Shown here piece by piece: positions 11,303 to 24,388 of a DNA stretch of 64,000 bases (position 1 is its first letter; each line of letters opens with the position of its first letter). The notes under the pieces are model-generated. The model was given only the letters and a program-made list of their open reading frames with translations. It was not told the DNA's origin and did not search any database. This DNA comes from Haemonchus contortus (lineage: Eukaryota; Nematoda; Chromadorea; Rhabditida; Trichostrongylidae): contig LS997564.1 in assembly GCA_000469685.2 (NCBI GenBank), forward strand, positions 39,900,448 through 39,964,447, read 5' to 3'. Position numbers and translations under genes: made by a program.

Positions 11303-13687
11303 AGCTAAAGAAGGCTCAAATTCCTTCAGGATACTATACGAAAAGCGAATACCTGGCGCGTCCTAGGAAGGTCATTGTCATGCCTCTTCGGAGCTTTGTA
11401 TTCTGTCCTTTTCGTAGAAAAAGTTAGACGCATAGGCGGTGAACACCTCTTGGCCGGTTTGGCAGATCGAATTTCAACTTTGCTGTAGAGCTTGTTAACC
11501 GATTTAGAGTGCCAAAGATGCATTCGAGGTCCTCTGCGATTCTGAATGAATGTCCAGTGCATGGCTTACCCTGGAAAAGATGTTTGAAGCCAGTCAGCAT
11601 TCGCCTTTTTTGATCAGTGATGCTGAATGCAGACTGGCTGCTTTAGATATGCCGGAAGCCGTCGATGTTTTTCTTCCACCGAGCTGCCCGAAAACGAAAT
11701 TGCTCCGAGCTGTTTTCCGATATATCCGAGGAATTGCCCTTATTAAAGAATTTAGTGAGGGTTTTCTAATTAGCTGCAGGGGCCGAATAGACTCTCTCTT
11801 CTTCTAGTGATTTCCTTTCTTTTCCTATCCGGTGAAAGCCATTTTTCAGATGTTACTCGGTCGCTAATTTTAAGATCCATTACTAATGGGCCTGATGTTT
11901 GCTTTGCTCTTGAATCCATCTGCTAGAAAATTTTATTTCCTGTCTATAAAACAATATACTTCGTATTCCGGGTATCATATGCACAGTTCTCCACGGAATG
12001 ACAATTTTTCTTCTCTGGACCGGCCAGATGGCGTTTATGGTCGTTAGGTAATTGCTAGCCTTTTCGCTCGAAATAATCCTGGTAAAACTTTTGTGCCTCA
12101 TTGTCAGTTCACTTCAGCCAAGTGATAAGAGGGGCTTTCAACTTTGCATAGAGAAACCGGGTTGCTGAACTGCTCTCCTGAGTTCGAATCGAGGAACATT
12201 TTGGCTAAACCTGTGTTTCCAGCTTTGGCCGGGCTGTCAAAGGGACACTGGAGGCTCAGTACTCGTTACCAGCGATTGTACCTCTCAAAGGTAATACTGG
12301 AGGCGTTTCCATCTTCTAGAAGGTGGATATTACCCGACTACTTAAAGGCACAGTTCACGATAATTTTGAGGGACCCGTTTTATTCAGAAAGCAGAAGTAT
12401 AAATTGGGAATAGTCCATCGGTGGTGAAGAGAGCGAGAGAATTCGCCGATTTTGAGAGAAACATGGCTCCACAAAAGTAGGAAAAATAGAAGTTGGACGA
12501 GATTGCCATGACGGGAACAATGTGGAAGGGGAGTTCGGACGGTTATTGCAATCGCGCAAAGAGGTAATAGTATTAAGCCAGAACTGTACAGAACTGTCTT
12601 TCACTGTCGCTATGGGTCATGTCAAGTTGTTTGATCTACCTACATGGGTTCCCATGCGATCGGTGCAGCCTCTGCAATGCCGATGAAACTCGTCCGAGGA
12701 TACACACGGTCAATCCTTGAGCCTTTATAACTCCCTAAATAGGCCGTTTCCCGACCTAATAGTGCCATATATGGTATATACGGGGGTTCCTCGAATTCAT
12801 CCTGTAGAGGAATCTTAGAAACCTTTTTTATAGTTAACTGTCTCTTTGATATGATTAAAGGTCAGCAGTTTAGTTAGTTACAATATCTTTATGGGTAAAG
12901 TGTCATGAGATGAAGCTAAAAATCACGGTCCCTAGGCGTTCCTCTCCATTGAGTGTGTGTCTGCATTCGACTTCCATTCTGAATCCTAGTGGCATGTTGG
13001 ATGCCTATAAGGCCTACAGAACGTCTTGCAGTGGTTTCGATGTTAAAGTCAACGCTCCTATAGATGGGGCTATGTCTGAGAAAACAAGGTTGGCTGAAAC
13101 TTTGATTACCAGTACGGTCATTCATATGATGCAACTAACCGTATGGAAATTTATTGGGAGAATGATTTGTGGATTTCAATGAGCTCCTTCTCCCACACGA
13201 TATCACCCATAGATCAGATGAGCTCAGGCACGAACAGCAATTGTACTTTGCCTAGAAAGATTGTCAGAAGGGCACTCAGAAACAAAGCTCAACTTCATGA
13301 CTACCTTATTCTTGGTGATGTCATGTTCTGGAATATAACACATAATCATAAATACTACCATATAAGTATGCAATATAATAGCTATTAACTTGCAATAAGC
13401 GTGGGTATTACAAGGGCGGATATTTCAAAGGTGAACCGAAGATTTGTTCGGTCTCTCTTCAGATTCTCTTTGCTGATAATAATTCGAAGTTTTTCGATTC
13501 TATTCTATCCCAAAAAAACCGAGTAGACTCTGAAAGTTAATAAATCATTGCCAGAGGTAGTACGAGTGTCAATCACTTTAATAGTATCGGAGAAGTGTGA
13601 GGAGCATGGCGTATCTTGCAACATTCAATCACAGCAAATTATTGCCTGTTGCAGTTTTGTTGGTGATTTGATACACTATTTATTTGT
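11303..13687. other. Non-coding stretch, nothing recognised
   Basis: Short open frames only. None has a recognisable domain or convincing splice boundaries, and I see no RNA gene. Confidence 0.45.
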
Positions 13688-13700
13688 TTATTAATTGTTA

Positions 13701-14001
13701 AGGCGGAGGTGGTGTAGTGGCATGTGGCGCACTATATCACATGCACGATCAAAGTTCGAATCCCGGATTGATGCCCGCCTAGGACAATCAAGCCTTTCAT
13801 CCCTCCGGGGTCGGTTAATTGGTACTAGACTCGTTTGGAAGGGTAAAAGCACTGACTTGTAAATCGGTTGGCCTTCGAAGTCACTGTATAAGCCACATAC
13901 GCACTCATAACGCCACTACGATTCTGAATGGAAGTCGAGTGCGGGCGCATCCCTCGGACGGGGTCGATTACGACCAAAAACTTTATCATTTATTCAACCT
14001 T
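13701..14001 (+). mobile_element. tRNA-derived SINE, copy 3
   Basis: Full-length copy beginning GGCGGAGGTGGTGTAGTGGC after AA. The A box is intact, and the B box is slightly changed (AGTTCGAATCC). It is flanked by an exact 13-bp duplication, TTATTAATTGTTA, at 13688-13700 and 14002-14014. The tail is CTTTATCATTTATTC-like. The full length of about 300 bp and the clean duplication mark it as a recognisable retrotransposition event. Confidence 0.95.
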
Positions 14002-14014
14002 TTATTAATTGTTA

Positions 14015-17000
14015 CCCTATTTATGTCACGGGAATCATTTGCAGTCATCATCGATGATTTTTTGGGAAAATGCAAACCTCTAAGTATAAACCATAACCGC
14101 TGACGACAAAGTAGTGTGATTTCGGACTTTTTGTCTACCGTAGTCTAATATCGTGCACGATTTATAACAGACACCATTTGGAGAATTTTCTACCGTACAG
14201 TAATGCTATTGTAATGAAGGCGCTCAGAAATAGAAGGCTGTGGAAATGACGTGATCTCCACCGTATCCAGTTAGCGTTTGGGACCTAACAAGGTTAGGTT
14301 TACCAGCAAGTACGTTTCTTGAGATTATAGGAAAGTGTCTTGGTTAAGTAATAGATGTATAATGCCCGATGTAATAACATACTTGCTGCAGTCGGTGCAG
14401 TCGTTTAGCACTTGGGTTATGGGCTATGTGGGAAGGGAGAGGGAGAGAAGTCATATAAACTTTTACTCCTCGTATAAGGGGGTTCATCATGACCACCTGT
14501 AGGCGGCTTGAACATAACCATCAAACTTTTCGCTGTTTTATTAGCTACAGTGAAGTCCGTGAACCTTTTTTTCTTCATGTAGGAGGCCTTTATGACCATC
14601 CGCAGACCGCTCAAATACACCTTTACAACCTTTGAGCTGTTTTATTTCCAGGTCGAAGTTTTTCTCATCGTTTTCAATACTTACTTACCGACATGCCAGG
14701 TGCTATATGCCACCTGTTTATAGCACTTTTGAGCTTTCCACACTTTTTTACTTTCAGTTTAGTGGTTTGGCCAGACTTTTGAAGCTTTTTTTCTTTCTTT
14801 GTGGGCTTAAACATGTGCCATGGACGCATGCGGCGTTGGATTTTACACTGTCCTTGTCACTCACTCATCGCTCCCTTTCCACAGCTATGACGAAGTGATT
14901 GTGAAGAATTCTTGCGGACGGGCATACCACGCACGTCAAATCTTCTTTTTAGCGCCTCCTTCGTACATAAACAATTTACTTCAACTTCTTCTCTCACTAG
15001 CAACTCCTCACACATCGCTTTTTTCACCTTATCCATCGGTTTCTTTTCCTCATGTTTTTTTCATCAAGACTGCTTATCACACGGTCTTTTAGATACTGTT
15101 CGCCATTTGGAAGAGATCTATTAATTTGAGCTATTTTCTTCTCAAGAAATGGTGCGGTAGTTCTGGACTTATAAGCTATGGCGAAAAAGTGAAAAGTCCA
15201 CTTTCCAATGTTACAAATCCTTAGATTTTCAGAGAAACGGTAAAACAATCAGAGCAGTTCGAAATGGCAGATTCTCATACTTTCCACCTTCTGGGTAATC
15301 TTCTGGGTAACTTTGTACCCCTTGTACTTGGTGACGTAGCAAGAACAACTTAGTGGGTGTAATGTTCTTTCGTGGACTTCCGTCAACTGTGGAATACACC
15401 ACCTGAGAACGAAAAAAATTACAGTGAGATTTAGAGGGCAAGCCCTATTGCCCTTTTCACTGAGTCTGTAACTGACGTTGAAATTTTCTAGGAGAAATGT
15501 ATGTTTTGTTATAGATTTCTTCATTCGAACTTCTGCATTTCGACTTCGGGATAAACCATTTCAGAAATTATTTTTTTACCATCGAGTAGTTGAATTTCGG
15601 CGTAGGAAGGGTTTTATTTTGCCTTTCTGCTTGAATTAGTTGTCTAAGCTAGCCAATGTGCGTAACCCTTTAGTGCTGCACTTCTCTCATCATAAGATCC
15701 ATTTTTCTAGTGTTTGCCCAGGTGGAAGGATTCCTTCGTTTTGACTATTAGTTCTGATTCCTCAATTTGCTCTCACCTATATTCAGTGGATAGGAAAATT
15801 GGTTCAACCTTTGGGATCGTCTGGCATAGCGATGTAGAGATCTGTTAGGTTCATCGGATCATGAGTATTGGCTGTGGCTACTCACGATTTCTTCTCAGCG
15901 TTCACTCAACCTGCAGTACAGTCTCTTGGGATGGAGCCAAGTGAGATACCCAGCTTTCTGCTTTGACGAGCCTCGACTCCGGGTTCGGTGTCCGACATCT
16001 CCCTTCCTTCCTTTAACATCCAATTCAAGTCGGAAAGCAAGAGTTAACGAGTGGGATCAATGCCTAGGCTTAGTGAGAGATGAAGAGGTTTCGGCAACTT
16101 CCGAACTGACCGCAAGATGGTCACCGTGGTTTTGGTCCATATAGAACTTATTCTTGGACTATTTAGCTGTTTCATATTAACTTATGAGCTCTAAATCAAA
16201 AACGATGTGCTCAGCTTGAATTGAGGATATATCAGTGTGGTGACTGGGGTTGTCAAGACGGGGCTGCGAAGGTCGTCAGTGATAAGAGGCAAGGCAAGGG
16301 GCACGTCTCCAGCCCTATGAGCTAATCGTAGCGGTAGCTGCATGACTGTGCTCAGTCTGTTCTCGCATTCGCTAGGCTGGAGCATTCGTAGGTAGCAGTT
16401 GATCCAACATAACACCTCTCCCAGTGTAACTCAAAAGTTCAACTTGGGAAGAATGCCAGGAGGGTTTCTTGGCAGTTTTCATCCTGAGCTTGTGATGTCT
16501 ATCTGATGAGGCAAAGGTGCTAGAAAGCTATACCACTTTTGAGCTCTGGATTTTCTAGGCAGTTCTGTGTCGATCGACAATCAGTGGGAGACTTTTCTGC
16601 AATATAAATATTTAAAGCTTACAGTTCTCTTTTACACTAGCATGAACGTTTCTATGCCTTTTTGAAAGGGATCTGATTTCACCCTACCCTGCAGATCTAC
16701 GGGAATGAGTCTACATGGGTAGCCAGGCCAACAACTCAGCCTTCTTTTCGGTTACTGAAGCCCCCATTCTGATTGTGTCATTATTATCGATCTGTTTACA
16801 CAAAGTCAAAAAGGATAGATTAAGTCTGGAAGCTCGCTAAGCCTGTTACAGCCTGTTACATTGCCGTGACATACTTCCAACATTGCGAACCCTACTTTTG
16901 AAATTGTTTTTGTAGCCATCTGCTCAGCTGTTTCTGAAGCGTTTCTCTCATTTAACTTACAATTAGTACTTGAGGCCTGTTTTAAAACGTCTGCCAATCA

Positions 17001-18098
17001 CATCAGCGTCTATACCAGTTTGTCGTTTTTGTCGTGTAGTGTCAAGATCATGCCTGTGACATTGTCGTGACATACATGGTCAGCAACGCTCATGAGTCAA
17101 TTAGTGCTCGGTCCCCACCTCTGGATCACATTCCGGCGAATTCCTCACATCATTCCTGCACGGTTTACTTTTCTCGCATATTACCGTAGTTATGTTTTTC
17201 TTTTCATGTGAGTTCTGCATACTCACCTTTAGGCATGATCCATCTGCAACTTCACACGCTTGAAATGAAAAGTGGATTACGGTAGGCAATAAATGAAGTG
17301 GAAAAATTATTCGGTCACACGCGCTTTGCGCTATGTCTGATGGCGTTATGGTTCTCAGAGTGGACGAATCTGAAAAACGATCAGAATCTGGAAGTTACAG
17401 AAGAATTTCGAATGAGAAAAAGTTCCTCAAGACCATTTCCTTACCTCATTTCTCTGCCTCCCTTTATTGAAGATTAGGGTTTTGCCTTTTCCATTTAGCC
17501 ATCCATCCTCTTAGGATTGGTTTATCAGTACCGATCGGCCTGAGAAGATTGTTTAGGATTCTGAGTAGGAGCTGAATGCATGGGTCAACTCGAGACAGAG
17601 TTGGATTCAACTTCCAAGCACTTTATGGCTGTAGATTTTTGATCAATTTTTGTAAGAATACAGCAGTTGGCATTACAGGATCGAATCGAGCGTAGGCAAT
17701 ACGCTAAGCGGGTGTCTTGGCTGTAATGCTGCGCACAGTAGTTGGTTTAAAGGATAGAAGCACAGAAAGCTACTCAAAATGGTAGGTTGAGTCTTCACCA
17801 AAGGCGGGGCTTGACAGTGCAGTGACCTAGTGCATTTGGTGGTTCACTATCGTGTATAACTAATATTCAAACGACAAAAGCCCAGTTCAAACTAATTTTT
17901 GGAAAGTGGACAAGCTTTGGAATCATCAGTGAAAAAAGTTTGTAGGCGGAGCTATCCGTTATGGGAGGCGCTTGTCCAGCTACACAGAGTGCGCCCTTGA
18001 GTTCCTACAGAAGTTCCGCCCATAACATGTTCCAGAATATTTAGCCTACGATTACATCGGGTTAGAAGTCCTTCTACTCTTCATACAAAAGTTGAAAG
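14015..18098. other. Non-coding stretch with small repeated motif
   Basis: No supported gene. A 17-bp motif, ACATTGYCGTGACATAC, occurs at 16858-16874 and 17059-17075, each preceded by GCCTGT. A third variant lies far away at 28615-28631. GC-box-like motifs occur near 17801, 17943 and 18011. A decamer (AGCCTGTTAC) is directly doubled near 16840-16859. Confidence 0.45.
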
Positions 18099-18110
18099 CA
18101 GTACATAGTC

Positions 18111-18409
18111 GGGTGGAGGTGGTGTAGTGGCAAGTGGTGCACTATCTCACAATCACGATCAGAGGTTCGAATCCTGGGTTGCCCGCCTAGGCCAAACAAG
18201 CCTTCTATCCCTCCGGGGCCGGTTAATTAGTACCAAACTCGTCTGGGAGATAAAAGCACTGACTTGTACATCGGCTGGCCACCGCAAGTTATTGTATAGG
18301 CCGCGTACGCACTCATTGCGCCACTACGATTCTGAATGGGAGTCGAGTGCGGGGGCGTAACCTTCAGACGGGGTTGATCAACACCAAAAACTTTGGCCTT
18401 TATCCTTTT
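18111..18409 (+). mobile_element. tRNA-derived SINE, copy 4
   Basis: Near full-length copy with both polymerase III boxes (TGGTGTAGTGG and GGTTCGAATCC) and a short deletion just after the B box. It is flanked by a 12-bp duplication with one mismatch: CAGTACATAGTC at 18099-18110 and CAGTGCATAGTC at 18410-18421. The tail reads CCTTTATCCTTTT. Confidence 0.93.
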
Positions 18410-18539
18410 CAGTGCATAGTCACGGCTCAATCTGCATTAACAGTGTTTTTCGGTACCTAGGCAGTGTCGATTCGTCTTGAACCAACACCCGTGATTCTAT
18501 CGTCCCCAGCGCGCTTTTTTTCATTAACGAAAGTAGATT

Positions 18540-18617
18540 TAATTATTTATATATTTAAACAAATAAAAAAATAAAATAAAAATAAAATAAAATAAAAAAT
18601 AAAATAAAATAAATAGA
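18540..18617. repeat. AAAT/AAAAT low-complexity tract
   Basis: Imperfect (AAAAT)n and (AAAT)n units run for about 75 bp. They could be a microsatellite or the tail of an unrecognised retroelement. No element body is recognisable on either side. Confidence 0.75.
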
Positions 18618-19468
18618 GTAGATGAAAACGAAAATAGACTCTGTAACAACACTAAGGCGCACTAATCCGCTCTTCTTTTACCGGAAGAATCCCTTAGAAC
18701 TCTGAAGGTGAGGTCGTGGAGTACTATCTGTTCGTTCGCAAAATGAAGAGCGATCCCCACTTTCTAATCGGTATATATTGAAAGGGGCATTTGAATCGGT
18801 TTAATGACATTCCTAACTGCTGCGGGGGACAGAATGGGTGTAGGATGGGAGGATAGAGGGGCGTTTGTTTTGATTAATGCTCTACATTTGTTTTCTAAAA
18901 ATTCAACATTTAAATCCTAATGAGGTTCCTATGCATGAATGCCAGCGATGAAGAATTACCGAAATTTTTGCCTCGTATGAGTAATTGATGGGAAATTTGG
19001 TCGTGAATGAAAATTACCCGATTACGGCAAATCTCAACGTGCGTAAGCTACCAGTCTTGCTTGGATGATTTTTAGTCCAACAGAAAGGCTTTCAATTCCT
19101 ATCAAATTCTGTGGTCGTAGATTTCTTTGTAACCTGAACCCGTGCAGCCGTTTTGCTTCTTCCGGATCATACACACCACATGACAACTCGTCCACTTCTT
19201 TGGGAACCATGCCGTAACTCGTCCATTGTGTCGAAATCGCTTACATCTTATTTTACCCTCAGTTTTTATTGATTACTTCTTCATATTGATTTCTTATTTT
19301 TGAATTTATTTTAGTACACTAATGCGAAACAAGTACAGAGTTAATGATGCATAAGGGTGGTGTCAAGTTTGAAATTATTATTCATTTTATTCATCGTATC
19401 ATTTATTTATTTGATATTAATAGCTATTTCCAAAATTTTCGTGACTTGGGTCGACGTGGGTTATATGA
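18618..19468. other. Non-coding stretch, nothing recognised
   Basis: No gene or repeat that I can support. It lies upstream of the candidate exons starting at 19469 and could hold their promoter or earlier exons. Confidence 0.4.
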
Positions 19469-20705
19469 AACATCCATTATTCCAATATTCTACCTGAAGT
19501 TCCTGCCGCAAAGGGCACTGAGGAAACGTTCATGGGGGCGGAACTTTTCGCTTTTATCTGTTACTTCACTCGCCAAGCTTCTCACTGGCCATTTTGGTAC
19601 CTTTCAGCTTTTCCTATACAAAAGTCGAAGTATTTCTTTCAGATATCAGGTTGTGCACAAAGTATGCGCCAGAAATTTTGCATCAGCAAAAACTTTTTCC
19701 ACATGGTGAGCGAATTGACTACTCCAAATCCCACACATACCTTCTTCCGGATTCGATTCCGGCCATGTGCTGCTGAAACCCATTCCAACTTGTGGTGGTA
19801 CTTTGATATTGGAGACCCTTTTAGGCGGTTCTAGGCTAACCTTGTTCCAACATTCGACGGTCTGGAGAAGTGAACGCTGAAGATCTGGTGTCCTCTCACT
19901 CACAGTACTGCCATAGAAGCGCTCCGACTATCTCGAGAGCAATCAGTGAAATCGTCAGTAGTCACTTTTAGCAGGACCCAATGCTATGCACTATGCCTTT
20001 GTACTTTGTACGTCAAAAATGACAAGTTCTGCAGCTGAGCTCGTTTTTGCTGAATTCTCTTTGCTTTCACAGAAACAGAGTGCAAATAACAAGAGATTGG
20101 GGCGTATTGTGTTCGATTGTTTGTCTGAACTCAACTTTGAGATTGCGAAGGATCTGATGCTCCAGAGTGATTTCTGGAAAATCGGGTTATCATGACTGGT
20201 TCTGTTCTTCAGGGACCTGGAGGATCTGTTGCATCCTATTGACCAACTTCTATTCTACCCTCGAGATACACCACACTCCCAACTTCTGCCCGAATTAGTA
20301 AGCTTGTTGGATTTACAACGCACCTCAGCGATGACTGGAGAATGCCTAGGAGACAATCGTTTTTCCCCTATCTGACTGACTCAATACTGATCGCCTGATC
20401 CCATAGGGATGAATATTTTGGTTATGTGGAGGCGAATTTTGTCGAGTCTGGGAGCGGAAGCTCCTCCAACTGTTGAAGATCTGTTCGATCTGTTTCGATT
20501 CAAGAAGATTTTCGAGTCAGCAGCAATTGGGACTGTTCGCAACCCGGAATCAGATCTGTTCTGTGCACTTATCCACTTGTGCGCTCATCAATACGACTCA
20601 GAAGAGGCGGAGCTACCCTCGAGAGGTACTTGCTCAGTATTCTTGCAACACTGGCTGACTGGCTACCAGTGCAGTTGTCGGCAGTGGCAACAAAGCCTAT
20701 GGTGA
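19469..20705 (+). CDS. Possible multi-exon gene or pseudogene, unrecognised
   Basis: Several open stretches here end at nematode-like splice signals. The first (19469-19705) runs from after a TGA to a GTGAGC donor in phase 0; it includes PEVPAAKGTEETFMGAE and an aromatic-rich part. The next candidate exon (20073-20185) follows a CTTTCACAG acceptor in the matching phase and reads KQSANNKRLGRIVFDC and onward. A third (20213-20297) follows TTCTTCAG, keeps the frame (DLEDLLHPIDQLLFYPRD), and ends at GTAAGC. The fourth stretch, from 20407, does not join in frame with that donor; its open frame contains PPTVEDLFDLFRFKK. I do not recognise the protein. The donor at 20186 (GTTATC) is weak, and the last join fails, so this could be a decayed gene, a wrong exon model, or chance. 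Confidence 0.28.
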
Positions 20706-20988
20706 AAATCGCTATTCATATGCCAAGTGTTTTTCATTGAGGCGTTTCAATCAACAAAGCTTTCCACCGTAGGGAAATCTTTGTTCGCTAAACTTTTCCC
20801 AGTAATCTATTTCTAACAAGTTGTGATGTAATTCTGATCGATTCTCTTCTCTTTGTACTTGTCTTTTATACTTTTCCTTGACGGCTACCTAACTTGGCTG
20901 TGTTATGCTACCCATGGAATTCTGCCCTGACCTCTACCCGCTCTTTCTATCAACATTTTTTATCTCGGATGAAATGAGGTTACATCAA

Positions 20989-21262
20989 AGCGAGGTGTAG
21001 TGGCAAGTGTCGCACTGTCACACACGCAGGGTCACGGATTCGAATCCTGGATTGTTATCTGCCCAGGCTGAGCAACCCCTCCATCCCTCTGGGGACGGTC
21101 ACTTGGTACCTAATTCGTCTGGGAGGATAAAACCACTGACTCGTACTTCGGCTCTCTTGTGTATTCCACATACGCCACTAAGATCGTGAGTGGAAGTCGA
21201 ATTCGGGGAAGGTCCCCCTGTCGGGATTAGTCCACGCCCGAAGGCATTATACTTTATATCAT
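20989..21262 (+). mobile_element. tRNA-derived SINE, copy 5 (old, diverged)
   Basis: The head GAGGTGTAGTGGCAAGTGTCGC, B-box region GGATTCGAATCC, and body landmarks (GGTACC, TCTGGGAGGATAAAA, CCACTGACT) are all present in order. There are many substitutions and a shortened 3' half. No clear target duplication remains. It forms the left part of a block that is repeated at 38.4-39.2 kb. Confidence 0.85.
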
Positions 21263-21715
21263 AAATCACAATTTGGGTATGTGTAGTACAGTACCAATGT
21301 ATGTACGTTTAATATAAAATATTGTTATTAATATTGTTTGCTGTATGAAGTTTTCAATAATATATCATATTGAAATATGTGTTTTTAATTGGATGGCTTG
21401 ATTATTTGCGAAAGGATTGTTAGATAATTGTTTTTTTAGCTGATGATGGCAGATAGTTTGAGTGGTTCTACCTGACACAGAAGTCGGAGGGAGGTGGTGG
21501 TCAAGCCACGCCTTCATGGGCGGGGTTTTCTCTTATCAATTTTGCGCTTTAGTTCTCAGATTCTCATTAATTACATGTTGTTCTTCTGGGGCTCTATGAA
21601 TACATAGTCCAATCCTAATTTGGAACTGGTTCGCTGAATTTATTGCCTTACGCAGAGATGCGCAATGACCAGTCGCTTGTTAAAAAGATTCATACGATTG
21701 AGAGCCTTGCTTAAA
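21263..21715. repeat. Block homologous to 38726-39160
   Basis: The sequence downstream of SINE copy 5 matches the sequence downstream of SINE copy 9 in order and orientation. Landmarks are TAATATAAAAT, GCCACGCCTTCATGGGCGG, TGTTCTTCTGGGGCT and the TGCTTGTTAAA segment. Identity by eye is about 65-75 per cent. Together with the SINE this is about 0.7 kb of old duplicated sequence or an uncharacterised larger repeat. Confidence 0.7.
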
Positions 21716-23677
21716 TTTTTTTGACGTCAAATCATTATTACCTACTCAGGATCCCACATCGACCGACATCGGCCGTTGGCTTTACTTTCAAGTATTTTTG
21801 CCGAATAGTTCTAGACCAGTGGGATAGCTTAGATACAGCGTGCGTGCTGATCCTGACTGGTCCTGCTGTTAATCTCCCGGAACTTCAAGATGTTTATATT
21901 TCCCCGAAATTCTAGCCCTATCAATTGGTCATGTCAAGAAGAGCTGAGTAAATAACTTGTACCAACACTTTCAATTGCTGCAGTGAGCGTTGAGAGTCAA
22001 TGTAACCAACAGACATAATCAGTGAAGTTGGTATTTCTCACTAGAGAGGGTGACTTCAGAAAGATGAATGGCTGAGGGAATCTGGAACTTGATCTTTGAG
22101 GCCATGTAACGATGCCACTTGTCATTGGCCCACCCTTGGTCATTACAACTAATGCGTCACAACCTTTTCGGTAAAAAACGCCATGTCTTCTTTTTTCCTA
22201 CAAATTTGACATACTGACAAGACGGGCTCGCCAACTAGTTAGATGACAAGTTGTCAGTTGAATGCCGACTGACCGCTGGTGCGTGTCGCCCGGCTCTTCG
22301 CAAATGTCATTTTTCTATTCATCGTCTGGCAACCTTCAATAATCTGTTACAGTAATCAGGTAGTTGTAGTCGAATCTATCACAGATATAAGATCTTCTTG
22401 GGGATGGGAGCGTTTCTGCTCTGGCTCCATCAAAAATTGGGAGTCGATTGGCTTTGTTTGTAAACAAAAGCTATTTTTGTAGGGTGGACTAATTCTCTTT
22501 TCGATTCCTTTAAAGCTGTTGCATATTTTGGCATTCGCAAAAGTGTTTTGGAGGGAAGTGGTAATAGGTAGTTGATGGTTTTTCCTCCCAGACGACTGGC
22601 ACCGGTCGAGCAATCTGATAGGACGGGTCGGGAACGGAGAGAGACTTACCTAACCAGGGTGAGTTCTAATTCTCAAACTCCGATGGTAACGGTAGCTTCA
22701 CTGATCAAATGGTTCAGCACCAAAATGAAAAGGAAAGTGCTTGATTGATGTTATCCTCCAAATTGCAATTTTTTTCAACTTACGTGGTTCAGAATGATTA
22801 AAATCTGTCTTTTTTGTTGATATTTAAACCTAGGAGGTACCAAACATTGTTCGAATTGACGTTCTCATCTTTCGAAATAACCCATTACCACGTAATTATA
22901 GCCGTGCAAATGGAAAGCTGCAATTGTTATGGCAATTGAACCAAGCTACCCTGAAGATTGGGAAATCGTCAAGGGAAGCGAGATCCCAAAAGATGCGGCT
23001 GTATAGATGACTTGGTGGGGAAGACTTGGCAGGGAGAAAATTCTAGTTCAGCTTGATGTAATGTTTTTTCCTACAAATATCCTTTTTATATGGCCCCGGG
23101 GTGATAGGACCGTATTTCGGATTATTTCCACCTTCTACCCCCTCCCCCCTCCCCAACCTCTCTTTCTCGTTCCCTTTCCTCACTACCGTACGGCCGACTT
23201 CTTAATGCTGATCGTTGTCGAGTAGTAGGATGAAAAACCGCAGTTCACATCAAGAAAACGTCATTATTTAATTCATTCGTTATGGAAATAGGGAGAGGAA
23301 GCTCTCAGTAATCCTCACTAATTCATTTCCCCCCAAACTGACGACGAATGTGAAGGCCAATTCATGCCGTCGGAAGGGAAATCATCGGTCGTTTGTCATG
23401 CTGTTAATGTGACGACGTTGTTCATCTCCCCATCAATGAGTTATGACCCTATTGACAAGACAAGAACCCACACTACCCAAAGCTTTTTTCCTCCTCGTTC
23501 AATTCCTGCACGATCCTACTCGCTCACTTTTCTTCCGCCTAATTATAATTTATGATCATATAGTCGTATTGATCAGAAGCTATCACATCCTCCCTGCCTT
23601 TTGACGGCTGATTTATCGGACGTTGTCAGCTAGAAAGGCGGAAGACATACTATTATTATTATTATGAAAATATGATA
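21716..23677. other. Non-coding stretch, nothing recognised
   Basis: Only short open frames without domains. A C-rich run lies near 23140. No RNA gene or mobile element is recognised. Confidence 0.45.
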
Positions 23678-23790
23678 GTGGAGGTGGTGTAGTGGCAAGT
23701 AACGCACGATCACCCATGCATGGTCCCAGATCGATTCCCCTCTAGACCAACAAAGCCTTCCTTCGACCCCTCCGAGTTTGGCGATTGACT
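23678..23790 (+). mobile_element. tRNA-derived SINE, copy 6, 3'-truncated
   Basis: The head GTGGAGGTGGTGTAGTGGC with an intact A box is followed by a damaged B box (AGATCGATTCC) and the AACAAAGCCTTCCTTCGACC part of the body. It then stops near GTTTGGCGATTGAC. The 3' two-thirds are absent. Confidence 0.85.
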
Positions 23791-24388
23791 ATAAATTTTC
23801 CATTCATTTGCTGGAAACCTTCCAAGATTTCTATATTACTAGGACCCCTTTTCGTTATCATTCTACATCCTCTCCATCGGTCACACGTCTCTGTCGCGCG
23901 CGGTCGCGGCGCAGCTACTCTATTGCATCAAAGGCAGCATAGGCTTATATTACAGCAAAGGACATGGTTTTCCTTTCAAAATATTTCAGTTTCTTTTGCA
24001 AACGGTTTTAAATAGAATCAAGGATCATCGGCTGGTACGCTTGCTAGTTGTCCATCCATGGGTGAGACCAGCTCTTCCTGTTACGCCCTTTGCTTGTCAT
24101 TGTTAGATCACTGTGATGAGTTTGACAGATGACAACCGATGTGAAATTTATGCGAAGTACCCAACAGCTGACGACAAAGGGTACCTGATCAGTGGTCATT
24201 CTCATAAGGATTGTAACATTTCGTCGACCTTCGGCTATTTTTACTGATGTGATGATAAATGGGCAGTCTAGTCGACGTGGGCACTCTTAGGCCCTTGATG
24301 CCGGACGATTCTTCAGTTTTTTGACGTATTCTATTGCATATTGCTATTGAAAGTAATTGTTACATTATGAAGTCCAATAGTCTTCTTG
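23791..24388. other. Non-coding stretch, nothing recognised
   Basis: No supported gene, RNA or repeat was found between SINE copies 6 and 7. Confidence 0.4.

Noticed and set aside
20213..20297. Similarity of an LLFYPRDTP segment to a transcription elongation factor subunit
   Set aside because: The resemblance covers only a few residues, and that factor is thought to be missing from most nematodes, so I gave no name.
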